From assembly GCA_020541285.1 (NCBI GenBank), contig CP047043.1, positions 310,001 to 374,000 of the forward strand: a stretch of 64,000 bases of DNA. The letters run 5' to 3'. A program made the translations under genes and the position numbers. The notes under the pieces were generated by a model, which saw only the letters and a program-made list of their open reading frames with translations, was not told the origin of the DNA and ran no database searches. Source of the stretch: Candidatus Gillettellia adelgis. Lineage in GTDB: Bacteria; Pseudomonadota; Gammaproteobacteria; Enterobacterales; Enterobacteriaceae. Below, piece by piece: positions 22,716 to 32,151 of this stretch; position 1 is the stretch's first letter; each line of letters starts with the position of its first letter.

Positions 22716-24023
22716 GTGACACAGAATATTCAAGCTGTTCGCGGCATGAGTGACTACTTACCAGAAGACATAGTCTTATGGCAGCATATTGAAAGCATCC
22801 TTAAGAGGGTACTAAATAGTTATGGTTATAGTGAAATTAAATTACCTATTGTGGAGCAGACGTCGTTATTTAAACGTGCAATTGGCGAGGTGACTGATGT
22901 TGTAGAAAAAGAGATGTATACTTTTAATGATCGCAGTGGTGATAGTTTAACTTTGCGCCCAGAAGGTACTGCTGGTTGCGTTCGTGCAGGTATTCAACAT
23001 GGATTATTCTATAATCAAGAGCAGCGTTTATGGTATCTGGGGCCGATGTTTCGTTATGAACGTCCGCAAAAAGGTCGTTATCGTCAGTTTTATCAATTAG
23101 GAGTGGAAGTGTTTGGACTACATAGTCCAGCTATTGATGCCGAACTTATTCTGTTAACTTCTCGTTGTTGGAAAGAACTAAATATTGCAGGGCATGTTAA
23201 ATTAGAGCTTAATTCTATTGGCTCGATAGAGGCGCGTCACCGCTATCAAATAGCGCTGATAGCTTTTCTCGAATCGCACACCAACTATCTGGATGAACAC
23301 TGCAAGAATCGTATGTACCGGAATCTTCTGCGCGTGCTAGACTCTAAAGATCCTAATGTACAAGCATTATTAGATGATGCACCGCGTCTATCCCAGTATC
23401 TGGATGAAGAATCCCACACTCATTTTTCTGAGTTATGTGAACTTTTAGCAAAGACAGGTATTGCATACACTATTAATGAACGTTTGGTACGTGGTCTAGA
23501 CTACTATAACCGAACAGTATTTGAATGGGTAACTACCAGTTTAGGTGCACAGAGGGCTGTATGTGGAGGGGGGCGCTACGACAGTTTAGTCAAACAGTTA
23601 GGCGGACGTGAAGTTCCAGCTGTTGGTTTCGCGATAGGATTAGAGCGTTTGGTTTTGCTTATACAGACTCTGCATCCAGTGTTTACTTCAACACCTAGTA
23701 TTGATGTGTGTATAATTTCTTCTAGTGCGGCGATGCGGAGTACAGTGATGTTACTAGCAGAAGAACTGCGCAATGTCTTACCTCATATAAAATTAATAAC
23801 CAACCACAGTGGTGGTAGCTTTAAAAAGCAAATTACCCGTGCGAATAAATGGGGTGTGCGCATTGTATTAATTTTTAGTGAAAATAAAACAGCACAACAA
23901 CAGATAGTTGTAAAAGATTTATATAGTGGCAAACAAGTTACGCTAGTGCAAAATGAAGTTTCTGCGTATCTAGCTTCGGTGTTCAGTAAAATAAAGGGAT
24001 GCCATGACAATCTATCGCACTGA
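22716..24023 (+). CDS. hisS: Histidyl-tRNA synthetase
   Basis: HisRS charges tRNA-His; it is a class II dimeric synthetase. From the GTG at 22716 the protein has 435 residues, against 424 in E. coli. GTG-ACA-CAG-AAT aligns with the family start, and AAGAGA stands at correct spacing for this GTG but abuts the upstream ATG at 22710. The class II motifs are intact: [19 protein letters not shown] and LRPEGTAG, motif 2 [19 protein letters not shown], the histidine signature [16 protein letters not shown], and motif 3 [13 protein letters not shown]. The C-terminal anticodon-binding domain follows from about residue 325 ([19 protein letters not shown]). Its end overlaps the yfgM start by 20 bp, implying coupled translation. 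Confidence 0.98.
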   Translation: MTQNIQAVRGMSDYLPEDIVLWQHIESILKRVLNSYGYSEIKLPIVEQTSLFKRAIGEVTDVVEKEMYTFNDRSGDSLTLRPEGTAGCVRAGIQHGLFYNQEQRLWYLGPMFRYERPQKGRYRQFYQLGVEVFGLHSPAIDAELILLTSRCWKELNIAGHVKLELNSIGSIEARHRYQIALIAFLESHTNYLDEHCKNRMYRNLLRVLDSKDPNVQALLDDAPRLSQYLDEESHTHFSELCELLAKTGIAYTINERLVRGLDYYNRTVFEWVTTSLGAQRAVCGGGRYDSLVKQLGGREVPAVGFAIGLERLVLLIQTLHPVFTSTPSIDVCIISSSAAMRSTVMLLAEELRNVLPHIKLITNHSGGSFKKQITRANKWGVRIVLIFSENKTAQQQIVVKDLYSGKQVTLVQNEVSAYLASVFSKIKGCHDNLSH

Positions 24024-24624
24024 GCGCAAAATTCTTGAGATCTTGTGTCAATTTTTTACTAAAAAAAAGACGGCGCTAATATTGGGTATAGTATTTGGAT
24101 TGTTGGTTTTATCTGGCTGGTATTACTGGCGCAATCATCAAGATGTCAATTTGATAGCAGTCTCTCAAGCTTATCAAGAAATAAATGCATATCTGCAGAT
24201 AGGTCAGATAGAGGATATAGTAGAAACCGAAAAATTTATAAAAAATAACAATAATAGTTACGGTGTATTCGCTGCCTTAAAGTTAGCTAGATATTTTGTG
24301 AAGCATAATGATTTTACTAGAGCAGAACAACAACTGCTTAAGGCACATAGCCATACTACAGATAATCACCTGATTTCTCAGATCAACATACGACTAGCGC
24401 GTATCCAGATACAGAAAAAAAAATGGGATTACGCAATAAACATACTAGATCAAGTTAAATCTGCTGACTGGGCGCCGATTGTACAGGAGATGCGTGGCGA
24501 TGTATTGTTAGCTATAGGTGATTTTCAAGGTGCACGTGAGGCTTACAGTAACAGTGTTGCGTCCAATTCTTCTGAGGTATTGCGTATGATTTTAAGAATA
24601 AAACTGCATAACCTACCCAACTAA
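24004..24624 (+). CDS. yfgM: YfgM, TPR-containing ancillary SecYEG translocon subunit
   Basis: YfgM is a membrane-anchored periplasmic TPR protein that associates with SecYEG and PpiD and helps pass exported proteins to periplasmic chaperones. It has 206 residues, as in E. coli. A cytoplasmic N-terminus of ~26 residues precedes a transmembrane helix (~27-43, [16 protein letters not shown]). TPR-like helices follow: [49 protein letters not shown] and [19 protein letters not shown]. It overlaps hisS by 20 bp and bamB starts nine bases after its stop, giving a hisS-yfgM-bamB operon as in E. coli. It contains an in-frame A9 tract (24415-24423), of the kind that broke the reading frame in der. Confidence 0.93.
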   Translation: MTIYRTERKILEILCQFFTKKKTALILGIVFGLLVLSGWYYWRNHQDVNLIAVSQAYQEINAYLQIGQIEDIVETEKFIKNNNNSYGVFAALKLARYFVKHNDFTRAEQQLLKAHSHTTDNHLISQINIRLARIQIQKKKWDYAINILDQVKSADWAPIVQEMRGDVLLAIGDFQGAREAYSNSVASNSSEVLRMILRIKLHNLPN

Positions 24625-24633
24625 GGAATTTCT

Positions 24634-25815
24634 ATGAAGTTACATAAAACACTCTTAGCATGGTTAGTTGTGATGACAACGCTAAGTAGTTGTTCTGTAT
24701 TGAATAGAAGAAAAGAAATAGCAATTACATCGCTGGTATCGCAAGGTGACTCTAAATGTATACCGCATGAAATATGGAACGCTTCAGTTGGTAAGGGCAT
24801 TGGTAAGTTTTATTCTCATCTGCGTCCTGTCTTTCAAAACGGTGTGCTTTTTGCAGCTGATCGTTATGGTATGGTAAAAGCGATGGACGTTGCTAGCGGC
24901 AACGAAAAGTGGAAGGTATATCTTGCAGAAGATACTAGTTTATTTTCTCGACACTCATCAGCACTTCTATCGGGCGGTTTAACGGTCTCAGAAGATAAGC
25001 TCTATGTTAGTAGTGAGAAAGCGGTAGTGTATGCACTTAATATTACTAATGGCAGAATAATTTGGCAAAGTAGAGTTGCTGGCGAAGCAATCTCTTATCC
25101 AGTAATTAGCAGCGGTATAGTTTTAATCCACACTTCTAATGGTTACTTGCAGGCACTAAATGAGTCTGACGGTATGGTGGCGTGGATGATACATCTAGAC
25201 ATAACACCACTATCGTTACGAGGTGAATCCTCGCCGGCTGTAGCCTTTGGTGCAGCTATTGTGGGCAGTGATAATGGTTGTATTAGTGCCGTATTAATGC
25301 AGCAAGGTCAATTAATTTGGAGGCAACGTATTGCTCAACCGAGTAATATGATTACCACCGATTGTATCAATGATATAGATACTACACCAGTGATTGTTGA
25401 CGACATCATTTATGCTGCAGGTTATAATGGTAACCTGACGGCATTAGAGTTGCGTTCTGGCCGGATTATATGGAAACGTGATCTAGGTACAGTGAATGAT
25501 TTTATCGTTAATGAAAACCGTATTTATCTAATCAACCAGAATGATCAACTGGTAGCTTTAAGAGAGACAGATGGATTAACCGTATGGATACAAAATGATC
25601 TGATTCATCATCAATTAACGTCACCGGTAATATTTAATGGTTATCTTGTAATCGGTGATGCTACGGGTTGGTTACACTGGATAAACCTTACGAACGGCCG
25701 CTTGATTGCTCAACAGCACGTTGATCGCTGTGCTTTTTTATCTGCACCAGTGATAGCGGGTGATAAACTAGTTATTCAGGCGCGAAATGGCAAGGTGTAC
25801 GCTTTTATGTGTTAG
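24634..25815 (+). CDS. bamB: Outer membrane assembly lipoprotein BamB
   Basis: BamB is the beta-propeller lipoprotein of the BAM complex, binding BamA POTRA domains and helping insert outer-membrane beta-barrels. It has 393 residues, against 392 in E. coli. A lipoprotein signal ends at the lipobox LSSC (Cys20). PQQ-like propeller blades repeat through the mature part: GMVKAMDVASGNEKWKVYL, AVVYALNITNGRIIWQSRV, GYLQALNESDGMVAWMIHL, GNLTALELRSGRIIWKRDL and GWLHWINLTNGRLIAQQHV. It starts nine bases after yfgM, with AAGGA in the gap. Its presence, together with a porin gene at 42 kb, indicates an outer membrane still assembled by BAM. Confidence 0.97.
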   Translation: MKLHKTLLAWLVVMTTLSSCSVLNRRKEIAITSLVSQGDSKCIPHEIWNASVGKGIGKFYSHLRPVFQNGVLFAADRYGMVKAMDVASGNEKWKVYLAEDTSLFSRHSSALLSGGLTVSEDKLYVSSEKAVVYALNITNGRIIWQSRVAGEAISYPVISSGIVLIHTSNGYLQALNESDGMVAWMIHLDITPLSLRGESSPAVAFGAAIVGSDNGCISAVLMQQGQLIWRQRIAQPSNMITTDCINDIDTTPVIVDDIIYAAGYNGNLTALELRSGRIIWKRDLGTVNDFIVNENRIYLINQNDQLVALRETDGLTVWIQNDLIHHQLTSPVIFNGYLVIGDATGWLHWINLTNGRLIAQQHVDRCAFLSAPVIAGDKLVIQARNGKVYAFMC

Positions 25816-26072
25816 TGCTGCTAATTGTCATAACGCTGCCAATATTGAGACATTCATGCAAAAGATAATTAAAATGCGCGTAAATCCCCTAAACGGCGCG
25901 TAGTTGACTGTTTAAGTGAGGACATACAAGTTGTTAACGTCATGAGGGTGAGAAAGATAAAATGAAACGGCTTCTAAATTCTCAGCAGCTGTTTCTTAGT
26001 TGTGTAAGTATAATATTAACATCTGTTCCAAGTATAGTGATATATTATATATTAAATTATGAGGCTTTTACA

Positions 26073-27550
26073 ATGATACCTATCATCGCACTAGTCGGAC
26101 GCTCTAATGTAGGAAAGTCAACCTTGTTTAATCGTCTGACACAGACGCGAGACGCGTTAGTGGCAAACTTTCCTGGGCTAACACGGGATCGTCAATATGC
26201 GCACGCTGAATTTGAGGGCAATGAATTTATTATTGTTGATACTGGCGGTATTGACGGACATCAAGATGGCGTTGAAAAATGCATCGTTGATCAGTCTTTT
26301 TTAGCAATTGCAGAAGCTAATATTGTACTGTTTATAGTTGATGCGCGTGCTGGGCTGATGCCAGCCGATCAAGAGATTGCTCAATATCTACGTAACTGCC
26401 AAAAGACGACCTTTGTAATTGCTAATAAGATTGATGGTTTAGCATCGAACGCAGCGACTGCTGATTTCTATGCGCTGGGTCTTTCTGAAGTATATGCGAT
26501 TGCCGCTTCACGTGGCCGTGGTATAAAACAACTAATTAAACATATACTACTCCCTTCCTTGTTAAAAAAGGAAGGGAGTTTTTTGCAAAAAAAAATAACA
26601 CTGCTTACTTGGTGAAGCATAATGATAAAAATCTTACGGGTGTAAAAGACATATTACAAAGTGACTGCAAATTACAGACACTACCAGTGAAGCTCGCTAT
26701 TGTTGGGCGTCCCAATGTAGGTAAGTCTACACTGACGAATTGTATTATTGGCGAGGAACGTGTCGTAGTATACGATATACCAGGAACGACACGAGACAGT
26801 ATTTATATACCTGTGATACATAATGAGCGAGAATACGTATTGATTGATACTGCGGGAGTGCGCAAGCGTGATAAAGTAATCAAAGTGGTAGAGAAGTTTT
26901 CAGTAATTAAAACATTACAGGCAATTGCAGATGCTAACGTAATACTCCTGGTTATCGATGCATATGAAGGAGTTTGTGATCAAGATCTTGCATTGCTTGG
27001 TTTTATTTTGAAAAGTGGTCGATCATTAGTCATAGTAGTTAATAGATGGGATACAATCATCGAAGCAAATCGTACACATGTTAAGGATCTGCTTGATCTG
27101 CGTCTAGGTTTTGTGAATTTTGCTCGTATACACTTTATTTCAGCGCTACATGGTAGCGGTGTTGATAAATTGTTTGAATCCGTATTAGAAGCTTACACTT
27201 GTTCAACACAGCGTATGAACACGTCTCTTCTGACTAGGATAATGAAGATGGCTGTTGATAGCCATCCACCACCATTGATACGACATAGACCGGTCAAACT
27301 CAAATATGCTCATCTCGGTGGACATAACCCACCGATTATAGTTATTCATGGTAATCAGGTAAGCAATCTATCCGATGCTTATAAACGTTATCTAAGCAAC
27401 TACTTCCACCGCTCTTTACAAGTGATAGGAACGCCGCTTTGTATTCAGTGTAAAGAAGGATATAATCCGTTCGCTACAAAACGCAATCTACTAAGGCCAA
27501 ATCAGTTATATAAGCGTAAACGTCTAATCAGACATATAAGGAAGAGTTAA
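26073..27550 (+). CDS. der: Ribosome-assembly GTPase Der (EngA), split by a frameshift at an A9 tract
   Basis: Der has two tandem GTPase domains and a KH-like C-terminus and is essential for 50S maturation in E. coli. The start at 26073 ([17 protein letters not shown], with GAGG upstream) matches the family. Frame one carries GTPase domain 1 ([28 protein letters not shown]) and runs to a stop at 26615. Frame two, open from 26540, carries the linker's second half, domain 2 ([23 protein letters not shown]) and the KH-like end ([24 protein letters not shown]). Nine A's at 26587-26595 lie where both frames are open. One extra A, or a -1 shift, restores a continuous protein of normal length. Both halves are well conserved, arguing for function by slippage, or a sequencing indel, rather than decay. 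Confidence 0.88.
26549..26584 (+). terminator. Terminator-like hairpin inside the der linker
   Basis: The perfect 12-bp stem ACTCCCTTCCTT / AAGGAAGGGAGT has a 7-base loop (GTTAAAA) and runs straight into six T's (26579-26584). It has the form of a strong intrinsic terminator but lies within the coding sequence, three bases before the A9 tract that breaks the frame. Its bases encode the linker between the two GTPase domains. Confidence 0.6.
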
Positions 27551-28992
27551 TAATCACTATAAACGACACAGTAACAATACTCACTTCTTTTCTATTAAAA
27601 AACTATAAAGATCAATTATTCGCGTTGATATTTTAAGTAAAACTTTATTTTGTGGATATTTGGTGGAAGCGGCACGCCTTATCTCATTAGCTATTAGCTA
27701 GTAAATAGTAAATGGTACCAACCATGAATGAAGGTTTATCAATTCTTTTATAGTAGCTAATAAGATATTGTATGTTATATTTGATGTACCCTGCAGTACA
27801 GCATCAAGATCATATGCACACTAATTACTACAACAGCTACAGGTTATACTAAGCGTTAACAATCGGGATAACTTCTGCTAAGCACTGGGAAATCTGTAAC
27901 TTTATTGTTGTAAACAATCATCAATGACAGTAAATATATATACATGTGTTAATGTTTAGCTAAATAGTAATGTATCGTTACTTCCAAGCATTATGATTGT
28001 TTGTGCAACGAATGTACTACATTAAATTGATAAAGACTCATTAATTTAAATGATAATGAAAGAGATTACATTAGAAAACTAGCAATAAATACCACTATGG
28101 TATATCACTTTCATCATGGTCGACTGTACGGACTCTGAGACGCTAGTGAGCAACTATTATATATATTATTAAAGTTTTATAGATCTTCTCAGTGAATTGC
28201 TAACTTTTCTAATGATCCGAACATTATATTTTACGATGACTGTCATGAAGCTTAATAGCTTGAATAATCTACAAGAATGTATCGTAGCCTTTCGTTGCAA
28301 TGCAGTAGGAATGATAATTAGCCATGAAGGGTAGTATCGTTTAGTATCTAAAAAATTATTATGTAATACCGCGCTTTAATTGGAGATGATGACTTAAATA
28401 TATTTCAATAGGACTAAGTTATGCCTGTTGATTCTATAATTGCATTAATCTTGCATACTGAATAAGTAAACGCATAGCAGATAATCATGTTATTGTAATC
28501 AGCCGGAGTGTTGACGTTATGTATTAGATGACGACGAGTTTATAGTTATTATAAAATTTATATAATACCACCTTATCGGTACTAGAATTCGTTAGTGTTT
28601 GTATAACCCATAAGATATAAAGTGTTTTGCAATGAAAGTGCAAAACGTATGTGTGCAGGATTGTTTTTAAGATTACACGTGTATGGTTGTATTTTGTTTA
28701 GAACAAGTTAGAGATTCGCGAAAGATTCAAATTTTCTATTGCTATGTTTAATAGTTGTAACACTATTGCATGTTAGTATTTGACTATCAAGCGAATAGTA
28801 AAAAAATCGCAACGCTCCTGATATGTCAGCTACATACCATCTAAAAGTCAATGTTTAAGTCTCTGATGATACATACCTAAGAAGTAATAAATTCTTTTTC
28901 TAAAAAAAAGAACTAAGGGTAATTAATTATGCTCTGTATAATACTACTGCAATATTTTATCCTTTTATCACTACCTTGGTGAGATATTGCCC
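27551..28992. other. Gene-free gap at the position of xseA
   Basis: 1.44 kb between der and guaB. E. coli has xseA (exonuclease VII large subunit, ~1.37 kb, opposite strand) in this place, so the gap is the right size for a fully eroded xseA. No XseA motif could be read on the minus strand. The guaB promoter should lie at the right end. Confidence 0.5.
28937..28942 (+). promoter_or_regulatory. guaB: Candidate -10 box (TATAAT) of the guaBA operon
   Basis: A perfect TATAAT stands 50 bases before the guaB ATG, giving a leader of about 44 bases. No good -35 is visible at 16-18 bases and no PurR operator was recognised. Confidence 0.28.
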
Positions 28993-30456
28993 ATGCTACG
29001 TATTATTAAAGAAGCGCTAACGTTTGACGACGTACTTCTCGTTCCTGCTTATTCTACAGTTTTGCCTAATAGCGCAGAACTTGGCACACAACTAACAAAA
29101 AATATTCACCTAAATATTCCGCTGTTATCTGCTGCTATGGATACAGTCACTGAATCTAACTTAGCTATTGCACTGGCACAAGAAGGTGGTTTGGGTTTTA
29201 TTCATAAAAATATGCCTATTGATCGTCAAGCTGAAGAGGTTAGTCTCGTTAAGAAACATGAAAGCGGTATAGTGATTGATCCACAGACTGTCACCCAAAC
29301 AACTACTTTACAAGAAATTAAAGCTTTGACCGCTAGTAATGGCTTCGCTGGCTATCCGGTTGTTAGTAAAGAGAATGAATTAGTAGGTATTATTACAGGG
29401 CGTGACGTGCGATTTGTTACGAATCTTCAACAGCTAGTTACTGCAGTAATGACCCCTAAAGGGCGTCTGGTTACGGTGAAAGAAGGTGAAGCGCACGAGA
29501 GTGTGCTAAAAAAAATGCACGAAAAACGCGTTGAAAAAGCATTAGTAGTAGATGATCACTATCACTTAGTAGGTATGATTACTGTTAAAGACTTTCAGAA
29601 AGCCGAGCGTAAGCCAAATGCCTGTAAAGACAGGCATGGCCGCTTACGCGTAGGTGCGGCGGTTAGTGCGAGTACTGATGACGATCAGCGTGTTGATGCA
29701 CTGGTTACCGCAGGTATTGACGTACTGCTTATAGATTCATCGCATGGCCACTCTTATGATGTGTTGCAACGCATTCGAAAAACCCGGAAAAAATATCCTA
29801 CATTACAGATTGTTGGTGGCAATATTGCTACAGCAGCTGGCGCCATGGCATTAGCTGACGCAGGTGTGAACGCAGTAAAAGTAGGTGTTGGCCCTGGTTC
29901 TATCTGTACGACACGTATTGTCACTGGTGTTGGTGTGCCACAAATTACAGCTATTTCTGATGCAGTTGATGCGTTAAGAGGTACTGGCATTCCCGTTATT
30001 GCAGATGGTGGTATCCGTTTTTCGGGGGATATTGCCAAAGCTATCGCTGCAGGAGCATCCTGTGTAATGGTTGGCTCTATGCTCGCAGGCACCGACGAAT
30101 CACCAGGGGAGATCGAGTTATACCAGGGGCGTTCTTTTAAGTCCTATCGTGGCATGGGGTCTTTAGGTGCAATGTCTATAGGCTCTTCAGACCGTTATTT
30201 TCAAGCTCATAATACCACTAATAAATTAGTGCCAGAAGGAATTGAAGGTCGTGTAGCATACAAAGGTATGGTGAAAGCTATCGTGTATCAGCAGATGGGT
30301 GGGCTGCGTGCTTGCATGGGTCTAACTGGTTGCGCCACTATTGATGCATTACGTACCAAAGCAGAATTTGTACGTATCAGTAATGCTGGAATGCAGGAAA
30401 GCCATGTACATGATGTTACCATCACGAAAGAGCCCCCAAACTATCGTATGGGTTGA
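28993..30456 (+). CDS. guaB: IMP dehydrogenase
   Basis: GuaB oxidises IMP to XMP with NAD+, the rate-limiting step of GMP synthesis. It has 487 residues, against 488 in E. coli. The ATG at 28993 ([19 protein letters not shown]) is the family start; a TTG two codons earlier is not needed. A TIM-barrel with an inserted CBS pair (~95-205, [27 protein letters not shown]) is visible, then [13 protein letters not shown]-type nucleotide-binding sequence. The catalytic cysteine is in [18 protein letters not shown] near residue 305, with [17 protein letters not shown] and [16 protein letters not shown] downstream. It is followed by guaA after 117 bp, the guaBA operon of E. coli. A discriminating point is that the CBS domains are kept in full despite general reduction. 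Confidence 0.98.
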   Translation: MLRIIKEALTFDDVLLVPAYSTVLPNSAELGTQLTKNIHLNIPLLSAAMDTVTESNLAIALAQEGGLGFIHKNMPIDRQAEEVSLVKKHESGIVIDPQTVTQTTTLQEIKALTASNGFAGYPVVSKENELVGIITGRDVRFVTNLQQLVTAVMTPKGRLVTVKEGEAHESVLKKMHEKRVEKALVVDDHYHLVGMITVKDFQKAERKPNACKDRHGRLRVGAAVSASTDDDQRVDALVTAGIDVLLIDSSHGHSYDVLQRIRKTRKKYPTLQIVGGNIATAAGAMALADAGVNAVKVGVGPGSICTTRIVTGVGVPQITAISDAVDALRGTGIPVIADGGIRFSGDIAKAIAAGASCVMVGSMLAGTDESPGEIELYQGRSFKSYRGMGSLGAMSIGSSDRYFQAHNTTNKLVPEGIEGRVAYKGMVKAIVYQQMGGLRACMGLTGCATIDALRTKAEFVRISNAGMQESHVHDVTITKEPPNYRMG

Positions 30457-30573
30457 TTTAGGATGTAACTTATTGATTTAATATTCAGGATATATTAGTG
30501 AGATAATAACTGTTCGATTAATTACGATTTAGATAATGTCAATTTCACTTTATTTTTTGGAACTTGCCGTATT

Positions 30574-32151
30574 ATGAAAAAAAATATCCATCAGCATTGC
30601 ATTCTTATTCTGGATTTTGGCTCACAATATAGTCAATTGATCGCACGTCGTATGCGAGAAATCGGCGTTTACTGTGAGTTATGGCCTTGGGATATAAGAG
30701 AAGAACAGATTTATGCATTCAATCCTAGTGGTATTATCCTCTCTGGTGGTCCGGAAAGCGCTACTAGAGACGATAGCCCACGTGCCCCTGAGTGCGTATT
30801 TACTGTTGGAGTGCCGGTATTAGGGGTATGTTATGGTATGCAAACGATGGCTATGCAATTAGGGGGTTGTGTTGAAGGATCTAGTGAACGTGAGTTTGGT
30901 TATGCACAAGTGGAAGTCGTTAATGAGTGCGCGTTATTAAGTGGTATACAAGATCTTCTGAATGCAATAGGAAAACCGTTATTAAATGTTTGGATGAGTC
31001 ATGGCGATAAAGTCACCGCTATTCCATCTGACTTTGTAGTGATCGCTAGTACCTCAAGTTGCCCGTTTGCTATTATGGCGAATGAAGAAAAGCATTTCTA
31101 CGGCGTACAATTTCATCCGGAAGTGACTCATACCTGCCAAGGAAAGCGTATGCTAGAACGTTTTGTCTTAGATATTTGCCAGTGTAAAGCTCTTTGGACT
31201 CCAGCGACTATAATTGAGGATGCGATTGAACGTATTCGCGAGCAGGTTGGTAAAGATTATGTGATGCTAGGGCTATCCGGAGGTGTTGACTCTTTTGTTA
31301 CGGCAATACTGTTACATCGTGCTATTGGCAAACGTTTAATCTGTGTGTTTATCGATAATGGTTTGCTTCGATTGAATGAAGCTCATCAAGTATTAAAAAT
31401 GTGCGGGGATCATTTTGGATTAAATATTGTCCATGTAAAAGCAGAAGATCGTTTTATGAGTGCGTTAGCGGGTGTAAAAGAACCAGAAACAAAACGCAAA
31501 ATCATTGGTCGCATGTTCGTAGAAGTATTTAACGAAGAAGCCTACAGGCAACCTAATGTGAAATGGTTAGCGCAAGGTACTCTTTACCCAGATATTATTG
31601 AGTCTGCCGCTTCTGCTACCGGTAAAGCACATATGATAAAATCACATCACAACGTAGGTGGTTTACCAAAAAAGATGAAGCTAAATCTTATAGAACCGTT
31701 AAAAGAACTTTTTAAAGATGAAGTGCGTCAGATCGGCCTAGAACTAGCGCTACCGTATAACATCCTGTATCGTCATCCATTTCCTGGTCCTGGTCTAGGC
31801 GTACGCGTATTAGGTGAAGTAAAAAAAGAGTATTGTAATTTATTGCGTTGCGCAGATGCTATTTTTATTGAAGAGTTACGTAAGGCCGACCTATATAATA
31901 AAGTTAGCCAGGCATTTACTGTATTTCTGCCGGTACGTTCAGTAGGTGTAATGGGTGATGGTCGTAAATACGACTGGGTTGTTTCACTGCGTGCAGTAGA
32001 AACTGTGGATTTTATGACAGCGCATTGGGCACATTTGCCCTATGATGTGCTTGGCCGTATTTCTAGCCGCATTATCAATGAAGTAAATGGTATTTCGCGT
32101 GTAGTATATGATATTAGCGGAAAACCGCCAGCAACTATTGAATGGGAATAG
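30574..32151 (+). CDS. guaA: GMP synthase (glutamine-hydrolysing)
   Basis: GuaA aminates XMP to GMP using glutamine and ATP. It has 525 residues, as in E. coli. An N-terminal class I amidotransferase domain carries the nucleophile in [12 protein letters not shown] (~86) and the His/Glu pair in QFHPEVTH (~181). The ATP-pyrophosphatase domain begins near 208. Its PP-loop reads LSGGVDSF where E. coli has LSGGVDSS, so the residue after the core SGGVDS has become phenylalanine. The C-terminal dimerisation domain ([50 protein letters not shown]) is intact to the last residue. It is the second gene of guaBA. No terminator stands after the stop, only an AT-rich 8-bp inverted repeat. Confidence 0.98.
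   Translation: MKKNIHQHCILILDFGSQYSQLIARRMREIGVYCELWPWDIREEQIYAFNPSGIILSGGPESATRDDSPRAPECVFTVGVPVLGVCYGMQTMAMQLGGCVEGSSEREFGYAQVEVVNECALLSGIQDLLNAIGKPLLNVWMSHGDKVTAIPSDFVVIASTSSCPFAIMANEEKHFYGVQFHPEVTHTCQGKRMLERFVLDICQCKALWTPATIIEDAIERIREQVGKDYVMLGLSGGVDSFVTAILLHRAIGKRLICVFIDNGLLRLNEAHQVLKMCGDHFGLNIVHVKAEDRFMSALAGVKEPETKRKIIGRMFVEVFNEEAYRQPNVKWLAQGTLYPDIIESAASATGKAHMIKSHHNVGGLPKKMKLNLIEPLKELFKDEVRQIGLELALPYNILYRHPFPGPGLGVRVLGEVKKEYCNLLRCADAIFIEELRKADLYNKVSQAFTVFLPVRSVGVMGDGRKYDWVVSLRAVETVDFMTAHWAHLPYDVLGRISSRIINEVNGISRVVYDISGKPPATIEWE

Noticed and set aside
25962-26072. A 37-residue hydrophobic N-terminal extension of der that looks like a signal anchor.
   Set aside because: Der is cytosolic and the family start MIPIIALVG with its own GAGG site is at 26073; the extension is merely an open frame.
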